Assembly: GCF_032118995.1 (NCBI RefSeq)
Contig: NC_092648.1
Coordinates: 24,332,059 to 24,396,058, forward strand
Length of the DNA: 64,000 nt
Source of the DNA: Asterias amurensis
Lineage: Eukaryota; Echinodermata; Asteroidea; Forcipulatida; Asteriidae
Direction of reading: 5' to 3'
The translations under genes and the position numbers were made by a program. Positions 10,098 through 20,957 of this stretch are shown in pieces. The notes under the pieces were generated by a model, which was given only the letters and a program-made list of their open reading frames with translations, was not told the DNA's origin and made no database searches. The stretch's first letter is position 1; each line of letters begins with the position of its first letter.

Positions 10098-12950
10098 ACA
10101 GGATCAACAAGGTTATTACACACATTCTAATGTAAAAACCTTAAAACTATTATTTTACAATGCTTTGTGTCTATCAAAGTGTACCACACTGTTTGAGGGT
10201 TCAAATTAACTTGGTTTAAGACATTTTAAGTAGATACTACTGGTACTGACAAGCCAAACGTGACAGAAAGCTCATTAAAGACCCTTTTTACACACATTTT
10301 GGTCAAAACGTCTTGAATGGCAGTTTCCTCTACATCGCTCAGTTATTCAGTGTCTGTAACATCAAAATGTCCGCAGCACACTCTAAATGCAAACACACAT
10401 GACATGCCAGCTTTTATGCTGCTACATTTCATGGTTTGGTACTGCATCTCCCCTTCCTTGCAGTTGCATCAAATTGTTGTTAAAAGATTTCTGGGGTGAT
10501 ACTCCGATTAAAGCATCTTGAGTCCCAATTTATTGTTAGTATCAAACTCCCAGCCTCTTCCAAGGGGCTCAAAGAGAGGTTTTGAGATGCTTCAACATCA
10601 CAACTTGGAGGTGTTCACGGAGGGAGTGTTGTGCTGTTGCATTTGGTGTTGGTGGTACACGATCAGGATCTATTTTTTCCTTGGCTGCTTGCTTTTGGCA
10701 ACCTTGCCAGCTTGCTTTTGGCAACCTTGCCAGGACGTAATGTGGTCAGTGCATGTCAATGCATTGTTACATAGCTAACTTCGAAGAACGTCCCAGTAGT
10801 ATCATGAAGGCACCTCCATGGTAGTATGCGGTAGTTAACAGCCGGAGGCAGTGAGGGAAGCTGGAGAGAGAGTTTTAAGTGGATGAAGAAATTTTTTGCA
10901 TGGTTTTTCTAAGAAAATAAATCCTTTTCAGGATCTTCAGAGTGTTGCTGGCCAGATCGGTTCCCTGAGGGAAGGACCACAGCATGTATGCCGGCAGTTG
11001 GAGTGGACCAGACAACCCCTACCCAAGAAAGCACTCCCCTCGTAACCCGACATCTCAACATCGATAGGCCAGAGGAAACTGAAGATAAAAGTCAGAACGA
11101 TTTAAAGATCTTGACAGCTTTCTCAAAAGCATGTGACACCAGGGACGTCAGTCAAAAATCCCTTACACTGTAAAAAAAGAAGCTAGGGTGCCTGTTAAAT
11201 CACCGTAAACTTTACTGTGGAGGTTTTGTAAATTTTGCCTTGAAGGGGTAGTTTACAAAATCTCCACAGTAAAATTTACGGTGCTTACCTGGCAGCATAG
11301 GGCGCAAGGTTAAAGAACCGTGAATTTTATGGGGTTTTTTGTACAGTGTCAGAAGCAAGCTCACAACAGCGACCCAAGATGCCCCAAAGATGCCCCAACA
11401 GACACACTAGCAGCTCAAGGGCCACCATGCCGGTAAATCAAATGGCCGGTTTACTGAAGGAGTCTCGCATTATCAGCCAGTTCGGTGAATCGGGTCACGA
11501 TGAAACCTTGTTCCAGCATCTCAAAATTGCTGAGGGTAGAGAGATACATGTTGTTCGTTTAGCCACGCAGAAAAAAACAAGCAAGCTGTAAGAGTGCAGG
11601 AGGTGAGTGCCGTCAAGACCAACCTGATGAAGCAGCTCCAACAGATTCAAGCTGACTTGGCTGCTCTCAAAGCTTCCACCTTAACCAAAACAGCAGAGAG
11701 ACCCAAATGCTCCAAAAACACTGCCCTCTCATGAATGGGGCTGTAACGACAAGCCAGTAAATGACCTGAATATGACCACTGCTTCACCTGTGGTAGCTCT
11801 AAGCACTTCAGGAGAGGCTGCAAACAGCGACAACGACCCCAGCAGGCAGAAGACGGCAACGTGGCGAACGGAGGGGATGAGTAGCCGTCCTGACATCCAA
11901 TTAATCTCAAGAAATTCAATGTCTTCAAAACCAACCCAATTAACCAAAACCTCTATACACTCAAGTGATGTCTCATAGAGTGTTGCCCTCATGGTAATGT
12001 CAGCTCAGCAACTACCACAAGGTTCGAAACTGACCAACTTAGTTGGCCCGAAGTGCACCAACCGGTGTAATCTAGGAAGAACGCCAACCTAAGTCCTAGG
12101 CTTTGTGTGATACTGGTGCCCAGGTTTCCCTAGTGTCTACATCATGGCTTATAACCAGAACATGTTCAACCAGTGACTGACTTGCTATAGAACAGTACTC
12201 TGCTGATAACGGCAGCAAATAATTCAACTCTTCCTTATGATGGCTTTGTTGAGATGGAATTTCAGCTACCAACAGGTTGCCATCGTCCCTGCTGGTTCCA
12301 GTGTTGGTAACAACTGACCCCATTCTTACCCGAATCACGGCTCCTACGTTCTGGAAGAGTTGTTACAAGATTCCGAGTAAACGGTTTTTGAAGCTTTGCA
12401 CGATGTGAAGAATAAGGATGATAGTAAACTTGCAGGTTTAACAACACTTGTTTAGTTTCAAGTTAAATTTCTGTTTATTTGAAACCAAACACAACATACT
12501 ATCAAAGGTTCCAAAAGCAAGCAGCCAAGGGAAAAATGGATCCTCATCGCCTACCAGCAACACCAACAACACTCCCTTCGTGTTCTCCACCAAGTTAGGG
12601 TATGGCAGTATCTCAAATCCTCCATACTTGGGCCCCTTGAATAAGGGGGATGTGGAGTGTGCTGTGGACATTGCTCCATTGGAGCAGATATTACAGACAC
12701 CGAAAAATGAGCAATGAAGAGGAACTTTGCTATTCAAGCCGTGGTGGCCCATTCATGTGTTTAGGGTCTTTAATGAGCTTTCTGTCACGTTTGGCTTGTC
12801 AGTACCAGTAGTATCCACTTAAAATGTCTTGAACCAAGTTCATTTGAACCCTCAAACAGTGTGGTACACTTTGGTAGATACAAAGTAATGTAAAATAATA
12901 GTTTTAAGGTTTTTACATTAGAATGTGTGTAATGACCTTGTTGATCCTGT
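10098..12950. mobile_element. TIR element with gag-like remnants, inserted in lipase 3' UTR
   Basis: It begins ACAGGATCAACAAGG and ends with the inverse CCTTGTTGATCCTGT. The inverted arms are long and diverged: 10098-10290 pairs with about 12770-12950, and 10560-10740 pairs with about 12500-12680 (both carry the CTTGGCTGCTTGCTTTTGG segment or its inverse). The centre carries coding debris. The paralogous site after gene C lacks it, so it arrived after the segmental duplication or was lost from the other copy. There is no transposase frame. I cannot assign a superfamily. Confidence 0.7.
11490..11890 (+). pseudogene. Degraded gag-like fragment with CCHC zinc knuckle
   Basis: At 11774-11830 one frame reads HCFTCGSSKHFRRGC, a clean C-x2-C-x4-H-x4-C zinc knuckle as in retrotransposon gag and related CCHC proteins. 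Upstream, about 11600-11680, lies a helix-prone stretch (NLMKQLQQIQADLAALKAS). An in-frame TGA at 11762-11764 and other breaks separate the pieces, so this is a remnant. Whether it came with the inverted-repeat element or was inserted in it is not resolved. Confidence 0.6.
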
Positions 12951-13250
12951 GTTAGCAAGCGCCACATCTGAAATCAAGTGTAACCTTTTACAGGATAATA
13001 AAATGACAAAATAAACATCACTTGGTTTAAAATTAAATTTCCTTTCATTTGATACCAAACACAACATACTTTGGGTAAATTATGGGTAATTAACCCCCGG
13101 GTTTTAATTACCCCCCGGGGAAAAGATTTCCCCAACCCCAATTGGTCCTTACATTTTTTGGTGGTAAGTGACACCCATACCTACCATTATCAGTTGAAAT
13201 CAGCTTCTTTCCAATTTTTTCCCAGATGAATCCTAATATAGGGATACTAT
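12951..13250. other. Non-lipase sequence right of the TIR element
   Basis: About 300 bp that match neither the lipase 3' region nor the TIR. A short piece (13020-13075, TACCAAACACAACATACT) repeats 12445-12505, so part of it derives from the element's right arm. There is a C/G-rich patch at 13094-13120. I see no gene. Confidence 0.5.
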
Positions 13251-13309
13251 CTGGAAGTTTTCGCATCACGATGACATCAAGCAACTGCGGATGTGCACAC
13301 ATTGTCTAG
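13251..13309 (+). pseudogene. Duplicated tail of lipase exon 5
   Basis: Repeats the last 19 codons and stop of exon A (ending SSNCGCAHIV, stop at 13307-13309), then the 3' UTR. It begins abruptly within the exon after unrelated sequence, with no splice acceptor, so it is a fragment. It belongs to the 209-bp direct repeat (9889-10097 and 13251-13459) that brackets a 3.15-kb insert. Confidence 0.9.
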
Positions 13310-13550
13310 GAGACGTTTGGATGGGTTATTAACAACAACAACAAGAGGAAGAAATACCAAAGTATGCCTACAAGCCTCTGCCCTTACTACCAAATTTAAT
13401 TCTCCTCCAAAGATCATTGAGCTTATTTTGGTGATGGTATTTTACTGAGAATTTAATTATGTTAAAAGAATGAAATAAAGTTTGTTATTAGGACGCACAC
13501 TTATTACATTAATGTGGGTGAATTTTTTGGGGTTAAATAAAGTCCAGCAA
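13310..13550 (+). terminator. Lipase 3' UTR with AATAAA signals
   Basis: Continues the lipase 3' UTR. AATAAA at 13474-13479 and again near 13534-13541 are candidate polyadenylation signals. The matching gene C signal is at 53151-53156. Confidence 0.6.
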
Positions 13551-13559
13551 TTAAGTGAA

Positions 13560-15767
13560 AATTGAGAAATAGGCAATGATGGGCAAATTCATCAAAAATC
13601 AAATACATTGCCCTATTTGCTTCTGGTAAACGGTGGATGAGTCAGTTTAAATAAAGGGGATGGGCGTGACCTATAGTGGGATTGCGTCCTTACCATCTCT
13701 CTCAATGTAAAAGTGAAAACTACTCGTTTTGTCCGCCATACCACCGTTGCAAAAAGCCATAATGACATACAAATATTTTGAGAGTGAACAACGGGTACTT
13801 TTAACTCAATTTAGAGAGAAAGTTCATACCACTTTCACGTAGAGGAGTGGTGCAGATTTCACTCTCAAAAAAGCGAAACTGACACAACTCGGAAGAGAGT
13901 GAAATTGTTCACTCTTTTACCTACGGACATAATACTAGTTTACATTAAAACAGAAACTACAGGTGCGAATGAATCTGCATGTCACAAGTAAATGTTATCA
14001 GTAAAGGAAACGTTATCATTATTATAGACATGTCCATGACATTTTGAAAAGATCAAGCATAGAGAAATTGTGTCAAATTTTTTGACCGTGATACACTTAA
14101 TGATCGACTTGGAAATCGAAAAACCAACGAGTCAACACTTTTACGATCAGGAATTATATTATGTTGGCCTGACGCAATGGGAGTCTGTTCAACGCTAGGT
14201 GGCAGAAGACCAAAATAATTGTCATAGACCCGTCGAAATACCCATTGCGCAATGAGGTACATGCTGGTCTAGATAGGGACCAAGCTTGATAGCTAGCTAG
14301 ACCAGCATGCACCTTATTTCACGGCTAAGACGCGTGTACAGAGAATTTGCGAAACGTTCTATGTTTACGTCGCTGGACATGTTCACATTTCCGCTGGTAA
14401 GTCTGCTGCCATCAAGTCCCCCCACCCATTGAAATTATTCTGTTATTGCTGCATGTCATTGGGAGAACACGACTTTTAAGAAGGATGAAATTATTTCACT
14501 ACGTGGTTTTATTTGGCACTAACAGTGAATAAAAAAAGGAATGCGAAAAAGTAACAACTACAATTGTACGTGTCAGTTATTGAGCAATCCTGTCTAGAAT
14601 CCTAAATTGTACGCCTTTTAGCAAAAGTGCAAAGGATAAGATTTAACAAATTTCTGAGTGTTGACTTATAAAAAACCAAAACCAAAACAAACTGTTTTAT
14701 TTCTTTATTAGCCAACTTTCACAGTTTGCAAATTTTGTTAAGTTTTATTTTATTCAAAAACCACAAATCGGGTCAAAAATGCCAAATTGCAAGACACCTT
14801 ACATCAGAAAACCTGATATTGCCCTACGCAAAGCAAAGCAAACGCCAACTTCGCTTGAAATTCCTTTAAAAATATATTCAGCCCGTTGTAATATACAATG
14901 ACGTAGTTGTTCAGACTAATCACACTCTCGTACTTTGGTGTCCATTCGACAATTTTGTAGTTCCATTAAAAGTTTGATTATTCTATTTTACCCTGGTTTT
15001 AGCTAGTATATAGTCACTAAACTACAATTAAAGAAATACTTGTTGCCTACATGTAATTATATTTAGCTCCACTCCTATGATCAACAAAACAAACTATTTT
15101 TTTGTTTAGTCTTGCGCATTATTTTCGGTATATGATGTGTTGTGACGTATGGAACTATGTATGCGAACAGAGTGTGTTTCTTCTATGCATATTTCTAAAA
15201 ACAGTGCGGAGTGGTATCCATTGAGTTTGGTTGCAGTTTGCTCACAGGGGGCCTTCATTTCCCACTGGTACTTCGTGCAACTTGGTAAGGTTGAAGGAGT
15301 TGGTTGTGGATCTGGTGAGTTTATTGCTTTATTATCTAAATCATAAATGGAGTTATTTCACTTGTCATTGTCTTAAAATAAATTGGCTTGCCTTTACAAG
15401 ATTTTGTAATGTTAACATCCATATGTTCCAATTACAGCTTGGCGTAGTGAACATAGTAATTGCTTGCCACTTTTGTGTTAGGCAAGATAGTTGACTTTCT
15501 TTGACGCAGTTTCTCATAAACATATAATGAGCTTTCATAAAAGATTATGGGACTCTGTTTTACAACTTGGATTGTAATTGATTAAATTTGTGTAGCTTTA
15601 CTTAATTTAAATTGAGTATACTGTCTAAAATATGGTTGTTCTGATTTTCGTTTACAAAATTGTCTGTGTTTGCTTTTTGTTCATCATAACTCGTCCGAAC
15701 GTATGAAATTGTAATAACCGAGAGTCGAACAAATTAATTAAATCAATTAAATCAACAATCAAGGAGT
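13560..15767. other. Duplicated intergenic spacer, first copy
   Basis: Co-linear with about 53220-55410. It contains a small inverted repeat at 14251-14312 (catgctggtctag ... ctagaccagcatg), a C-rich run near 14418, and A/T-rich stretches. Open frames are short and differ between the two copies. I see no gene. Confidence 0.7.
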
Positions 15768-16077
15768 TTTGTAAGTTTCATCGATCCCTTCTGAATGAAT
15801 ACTCCAACCCTTGGCATGGTGAGGAACACTAGCTAGACTCACAAGCAGCCTTAGCCAGGAACCGGGGCGAACCCTTTCTCTTTTCGCTAAGTGTACTGGG
15901 TCTTTTATATGCGTTACGCAACACACGGGACCAACGGCTTTACGTCCCATCCGAAAGACGAAGCAATGGTTAAGTGTCTTGCTTAAGCAAACAAGTGTCA
16001 CGACTGCGGATTCGAACCCATACTCTGCTGATCAGAAACACCAGAGTTTGAACTTATTCGCTCGGCCACGACACTTC
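15768..16077 (-). mobile_element. tRNA-derived SINE
   Basis: On the minus strand the head reads like a tRNA: an A-box region GTGTCGTGGCCGAGCG (complement of 16061-16074) and B-box GGGTTCGAATCC (complement of about 16008-16019), about 50 bp apart as in a long-variable-arm tRNA. The body (ACGGGACCAACGGC, AAGTGTCTTGCTTAAGC) is shared with copies at 55411-55710, 56357-56445 and, more distantly, 46231-46445 and 20284-20640. Confidence 0.75.
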
Positions 16078-16829
16078 CACGCATGCAAAAATATTAAGAG
16101 AGGTGTATAGAGGTACCCTGTCCTTAAACTGTCCTTTTTCTTTAGAAATCCCTTGTGGGGTATTGTCCACTTTCAATTTACTTGTGGGATACCAATGTTC
16201 GCTTTGTTGAGGTACCCCACAAATAGGCATTATGTGAGTAGGGTATGGAGTGTAAATATGCCTCCAATGTCCTTCTTTTGCTAGTCCTAACATTTTGTTA
16301 ACAGCTCCCACGGGATTTGCTCACATTTTCCAACCTGAACCCTTTAATCGTTCGGCCATTGTCCCCTTTTGTTTTATGGATTAGTTTGAACTATAACCAG
16401 CGATCTGGGGACCTCTTCTTTTTCCTCTGTCGTTTTTTCAGTATGGTGTTGTTGCACATGAAGAGATTTCCCCCATCATCTTCCTGAGGAAGTTACAATC
16501 AGAACTTGGCCTTGTATTTTCATACAAACACTTCCTGGACGCGAGACTGGTACCGAGTTGAAGATTGAAGTATTACAACCCCCCCCCCTCTTTATGAAGG
16601 GTTGACTCTTTGAATAACCAATATTGTAGGAAAGGATGGTTTGGAAATGCAAAAAGTACAAGTATGCAGTACTGCCAGATTTGAAGGCAGGAACCAGGGT
16701 TGGACTACTGATGTTTTTTAAATAAATTGTTAATTCTACACAAGACTTGGTCTGCTTGTTCCATGTGTTAACGTCATTACTTTGAAAGCCTTGAACCCTT
16801 GCTCTATGCTTAAACAAATACTTCACAAT
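16078..16829. other. Duplicated intergenic spacer
   Basis: Co-linear with 56450-57185 of the second copy. It includes a C run at 16580-16588. No open frame is conserved between copies. I see no gene. Confidence 0.65.
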
Positions 16830-17584
16830 GCTAGGAGTCCACTGGACCAGCGCCAGTTGGTGCCAGTTCGCGCCAAAGATTATGTGATTGGCGCTTAGTG
16901 GCTCGCTGTGGCGCCGAATTAATGTCCGCTCGGCATGTGTCGCCAAGTGAAATAAACTGGGTTGCAAATGGCGTGCGCCAATTGCCACCCGGCTTGCTCC
17001 AAAATGTTGCGACAGTGTGCGCCAGTTCGCGTAATTACACGGCCATTTGATTCCAAAATTCACCCTGTTGACGCCATTCGCGCCAATAGACGGCTACTTT
17101 GCGCCACTTAGTGATTAGTTTGTGCCAAAGGTCGCCAAATTGGTTTGAACTTGCCGCCGCTTGGCGCTACTTGCCGACTATAATACCGCCCATCGGCTAC
17201 CTGGTTCAGACCCTCCTCAGCTGCTGTATGAACAACATCTCTACTAAATATTTACAATTTTGATATGTCATTGGCGCAACTTGGCGCGCGCCATTACATT
17301 CCAGTGGATTCCAATAGGCGGATTGTTTGCGCCAAAGGGCGATATGTTCGCGCCATTTGGTGCCACTTGACGCTGATTGCTCGATGCAAGTGGCGCGACG
17401 AAAATTTCAAACATTTTAAAATTTTCTTGCCGCCACATTCAAACTTGGTGCCGCAACGGGCCGCCACGAGCCAGTTGGGAGGCATTTTGAGCCACTACCC
17501 GCCACTATGCACCTTATTGGCGACACTAGGCGCCACAGTAAATTGCATTGGCGCCAACTGGCGCTGGCCCAGTGGACTCTTAGC
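16830..17584. mobile_element. TIR element packed with GCGCCA motifs
   Basis: The ends are inverted: GCTAGGAGTCCACTGG at the left and CCAGTGGACTCTTAGC at the right, followed inward by CCAGCGCCAGTTGG and its inverse. The interior carries at least fifteen GCGCC/GGCGC hexamer-like motifs in both orientations, spaced tens of bases apart. The second copy of the segmental duplication reads straight through at 57185-57197 (ATACTTCATAAGCAAC), so the insertion is specific to the A-B copy. The target duplication is unclear. It has no credible transposase; the 195-codon minus-strand frame here is a by-product of the motif composition. Confidence 0.8.
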
Positions 17585-18891
17585 ATAAGCAACAACAACA
17601 CTTCCACCAAAAGACGCCGTAAAAGGACGCACTCTTTCGGTGCTCCGACAATGCCGACATTCTCGTCAAGTTTCTGTCGTAACAAAATGGTGCCCAAAAT
17701 CACAGCCATTAAATAAATGCAATAGAAAAGGACCACGAAAATATCAAGACGATCAGAAACATTGTACGAAAATTAGCACCAAGATCCGTTTTTTCGCGGG
17801 CCGTTATTGGCATGGCAGTGGTGAGGTCTGTCTATTTGAAGACCATTAATGATCTTTACTTGAACTTATTTACATTGTTTTCGAACTTTTGGGGTGAGTG
17901 CAGATTTTATACCAAGATATATGTAGTGTTAATTTTGTCCAAATTTTATTTTTCTCTCTCACCCCTGGAGCACACTGATGAGCGTCTCATGCGCCTATCT
18001 CTTTTTCCTCTTTTAAACTCACAGGAGGCGCTGGTTTGGTTTATTTTTGGTTCCCCTATTCTCCACTATTTTTGTTTGTTGTTGTCTCAGACTTTTTCAA
18101 AAATGACGAGCGTGAATTTTGTCTGTTTCGTGTCTGGGAGCTTTGGGGTCGGGTTTGTTTGCTGCAAAACCCCGGGGTAGCATGTCGTGCGCAAAGAGGA
18201 AGACCGAAAGCCAGATTGACCTACAACATTCGTGCACTGAAAATAAGTTTGCATGAGCTAAAGACAGCTGCTCTAGACAGATGTCTTAGAGAGAGTTCGT
18301 TTCTCAGACCACCACGGTATGGCGGACGGCTTACTGGACTTATTCAGAGAGAGCATTTTTGTGTGCTTTGTATCTAGGCCGTATGGTGTTTCCTTTACAA
18401 AAGTCTTCTTCGCAAAACAGAAAGCGTATTGTTCGTATAGTGATAACACGTACTTTTTGTCCCTCCGTTGTTATTGACGTTCTGTTTCACCATGCAATCT
18501 CTCGATACCCTCGATAAATTTCCAACCAGGCAAAATGTATATTTTCATTTCCTCAAGTCAAAGAACTTTTCTGTGTAGACTTCGCTCAATAAGATATTTG
18601 TTAAGGAAACACCATGTAAAGCACACAAACATGCTCGTTCCGGCTCGGGGCAACATGCCAATATGGCAAGATGTATAGGACTACTTTTAATTTCTGATCG
18701 CACCAAAACCATAACCATATAACTTCCTTCATCGAAACACTTTTTATGATGTAATGTTTTCTTATTCTCCCTGAAACTTTTGAAATGTTGTGAAACAGAC
18801 TTTAAGTTTTACGTGTTCTTAGACCTTATAATGAAAATGCTACTTTTTCTGGTAATGATGAGGTCATCGAAGACGTCATAACATAAAGTTT
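17585..18891. other. Duplicated spacer with a 122-codon frame of doubtful reality
   Basis: Co-linear with 57186-58350. A frame at 17812-18180 is also open in the second copy (57420-57788), with the same length. The copies differ at several positions mostly by residue changes in this frame, there is no known domain, and the duplication is recent. Shared openness is therefore weak evidence and I do not call a gene. About 150 bp at 18221-18370 are absent from the second copy. Confidence 0.55.
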
Positions 18892-19270
18892 AAAGGCAGT
18901 GGACACAATTGGTATTTACTCATTATAGTTATTAATATAAAACCTTAATTGGTAACAAGTAATGGGGAGCTGTTGATAGTTTAAAACATTGTCAGAAACG
19001 GCTCCATCTGCATTAACATAGTTTCGAGAAAGAAGTAATTTTCCACGAATTTGATTTCGAGACCCCAGATTTAGAACTTGAGGTGTCTGAATTAAGCATC
19101 TGAAAGCACACAACTTCGTGTGACAAGGGTGTTTTTTCTTTCATTAATATCTCGCAACTTCGACGATCGATTGAGCTCAAACTTGTACAGGTTTGTTATT
19201 TTATGCATATGTTGAGATACACCAAGTGAGAAGACTGATCTTAGACAATTACCAAAGTGTCCAATGTCTT
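18892..19270 (+). mobile_element. ~380-bp TTAA MITE (GGCAGTGGACAC family), copy 1
   Basis: Starts TTTAAAGGCAGTGGACAC and ends GTGTCCAATGTCTT; family ends are inverted (AGGCAGTGGACACT / AGTGTCCAGTGTCT) and flanked by TTAA. A central hairpin arises from GATTTCGAGACC facing its inverse. Fully non-coding. TTAA flanks point to piggyBac-type mobilisation. Confidence 0.85.
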
Positions 19271-19507
19271 CTTATTCTCCCGGAAACTTTTGAAATGTTG
19301 TGAAACAGACTTTAAGTTTTACGTGTTCTTAGACCTTATACTGATCTTAGACAATTACCAAAGTGTCCAATGTTTTCTTATTCTCCCTGAAACTTTTGAA
19401 ATGTTGTGAAACAGACTTTAAGTTTTACGTGTTCTTAGACCTTATAATGAAAATGCTACTTTTTCTGGTAATGATGAGGTCATCGAAGACGTCATAACAT
19501 AAAGTTT
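19271..19507. repeat. Local triplication of MITE-flanking sequence
   Basis: The segment CTTATTCTCCCTGAAACTTT ... ATAACATAAAG occurs at about 18760-18890, in part at 19270-19342, and again at 19375-19507. The second segmental copy has it once (58222-58350). This local expansion is specific to the A-B copy. Confidence 0.8.
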
Positions 19508-19734
19508 AAAGGCAGTGGACACTATTGGTATTTACTCATTATAGTTATTAATATAAAACCTTAATTGGTAACAAGTAATGGGGAGCTGTTGATAGTTTAA
19601 AACATTGTCAGAAACGGCTCCATCTCCATCGATTGAGCTCAAACTTGTACAGGTTTGTTATTTTATGCATATGTTGAGATACACCAAGTGAGAAGACTGA
19701 TCTTAGACAATTACCAAAGTGTCCAATGTCTTTA
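19508..19734 (+). mobile_element. TTAA MITE (GGCAGTGGACAC family), internally deleted copy 2
   Basis: Both ends are present, but about 150 central bases between GGCTCCATCT and CGATTGAGCTC are deleted relative to the neighbouring copy 1. Confidence 0.85.
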
Positions 19735-20283
19735 ACAAATATGTATATATATTTATATATAGAGAACAATAAACGATAGACCTACAAAATATTTGCACCA
19801 TGAAAGCTCTTGATGCATGCATAATACAAACTTTACAATCACCTCTACTTTCGGCCGAAACCGGACGTTGAAATACATGTATGCAAGGATGTATGTATAA
19901 ATTGAACTACGCCATCTTGGATAAAAAGCGCGCCATCGAAAAGCTCCCGGACTTATAGACATGCAATTTTGTCTATGATGTCTTAGATCAGATTGTATTT
20001 TTCCTTTGAATGTTAATACTTATCACATCCTCATGTTAAAGCCGTTTTTGCATAAATCAAGCTAGATGTAATTCCTATGGCCGTCTTGTAATCAGTGGAG
20101 CCATCTTGCGTAAAGTGGCGCGGCTTACAGTGAATGGAAAGAAGCAGACCTTTGAAGATCCCTTACTTTCCTCAAAAATGTTTCTATGAAGCAAAGAGCA
20201 CATCACCAGTCTTCATTTGTCGTTTGTTAATGGACAGAAATACTTGGTTTTTAATGTGCACTTAGTTCTTCAGCCTGTGTAAG

Positions 20284-20640
20284 TAATAGTAATAATAGTA
20301 ATAACTATATAGCGCATTTCATAATAATGCACTTTACTTGTGCCCTGGTCACTTGGCCAGTAACTTCCCTTTAATTCTTCTCAGCTTCCTGAAAGCCCTG
20401 AGCTGCCGTGTTGCTCCAGGTGCTTTTTCGTACACAATATCAACCTCTACCTTATCAGGTACCCATTTATACCCCTGATGGGTGAAGAATAATAAATCAT
20501 TTTGCTCAAGGACAAAAGTTCACGACCATCAGGACCGGGATGTGAACCGTCACTCCGATGATCCTAACCACCAGAACTTTAAGGCGAAGTTCTATAAACC
20601 GTTCGTCCATGACACTCTACAATAGGGCTGAACCTTCAAT
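20284..20640 (-). mobile_element. SINE-like repeat, degenerate
   Basis: Contains ACTATATAGCGCATTTCA, GGTACCCATTTATACCCCTG and CTCAAGGACA, shared with the SINE at 46231-46445. It has a weak minus-strand B box (GGTTCACATCC, complement of about 20543-20553). The second copy is at 59305-59640. Confidence 0.55.
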
Positions 20641-20739
20641 ATGCTTCGTTACTAAGCTTCAATAATCCAACTTATTGTTTAATTAATTACCTGTAATCAT
20701 CGACATATCTGTATCATTACTGAGTCAGTATGAAATAAA

Positions 20740-20740
<1 letters not shown>

Positions 20741-20791
<51 letters not shown>

Positions 20792-20842
20792 TTTTGTTGT
20801 TTTTGTTGTTTTTGTTGCTGTTGTTGTTGTTGTTTTTGTTGT
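20741..20842. repeat. (CTG)n / (TTG)n microsatellite upstream of gene B
   Basis: Pure GCT triplets followed by TTG/TTTTTG runs, about 115 bp before the start codon of gene B and just upstream of its 5' UTR exon. The same place upstream of gene D holds a longer, differently composed tract (59760-60030). Confidence 0.95.
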
Positions 20843-20957
20843 TTAGGCTAATGTGATGTCGTGATTTTGAGGCACTTCACTGCTTCAATTATGCAGACAT
20901 ATTAAACTATTTTGTCATGTTTTGTTCCAGGTTTTACTGGTAGCAAGGCTGGACAAG

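Noticed and set aside
11772-11978. Alternative plus-strand frame over the zinc-knuckle region
   Set aside because: The knuckle is in another frame; this frame has Ser/Thr-rich, non-domain composition.
16000-16077. Functional tRNA gene on the minus strand
   Set aside because: A and B boxes are present but the acceptor stem is not paired, the sequence continues into a repeated SINE body, and copies recur at 55.6 and 56.4 kb.
16476-17063. 195-codon minus-strand frame
   Set aside because: It spans the edge of the GCGCCA element, so it cannot be an ancestral gene; composition reflects the motif.
17812-18180. 122-codon frame open in both segmental copies (also 57420-57788)
   Set aside because: The copies are recent, differences fall mostly at residue-changing positions, and no family is recognised; openness alone is not evidence.
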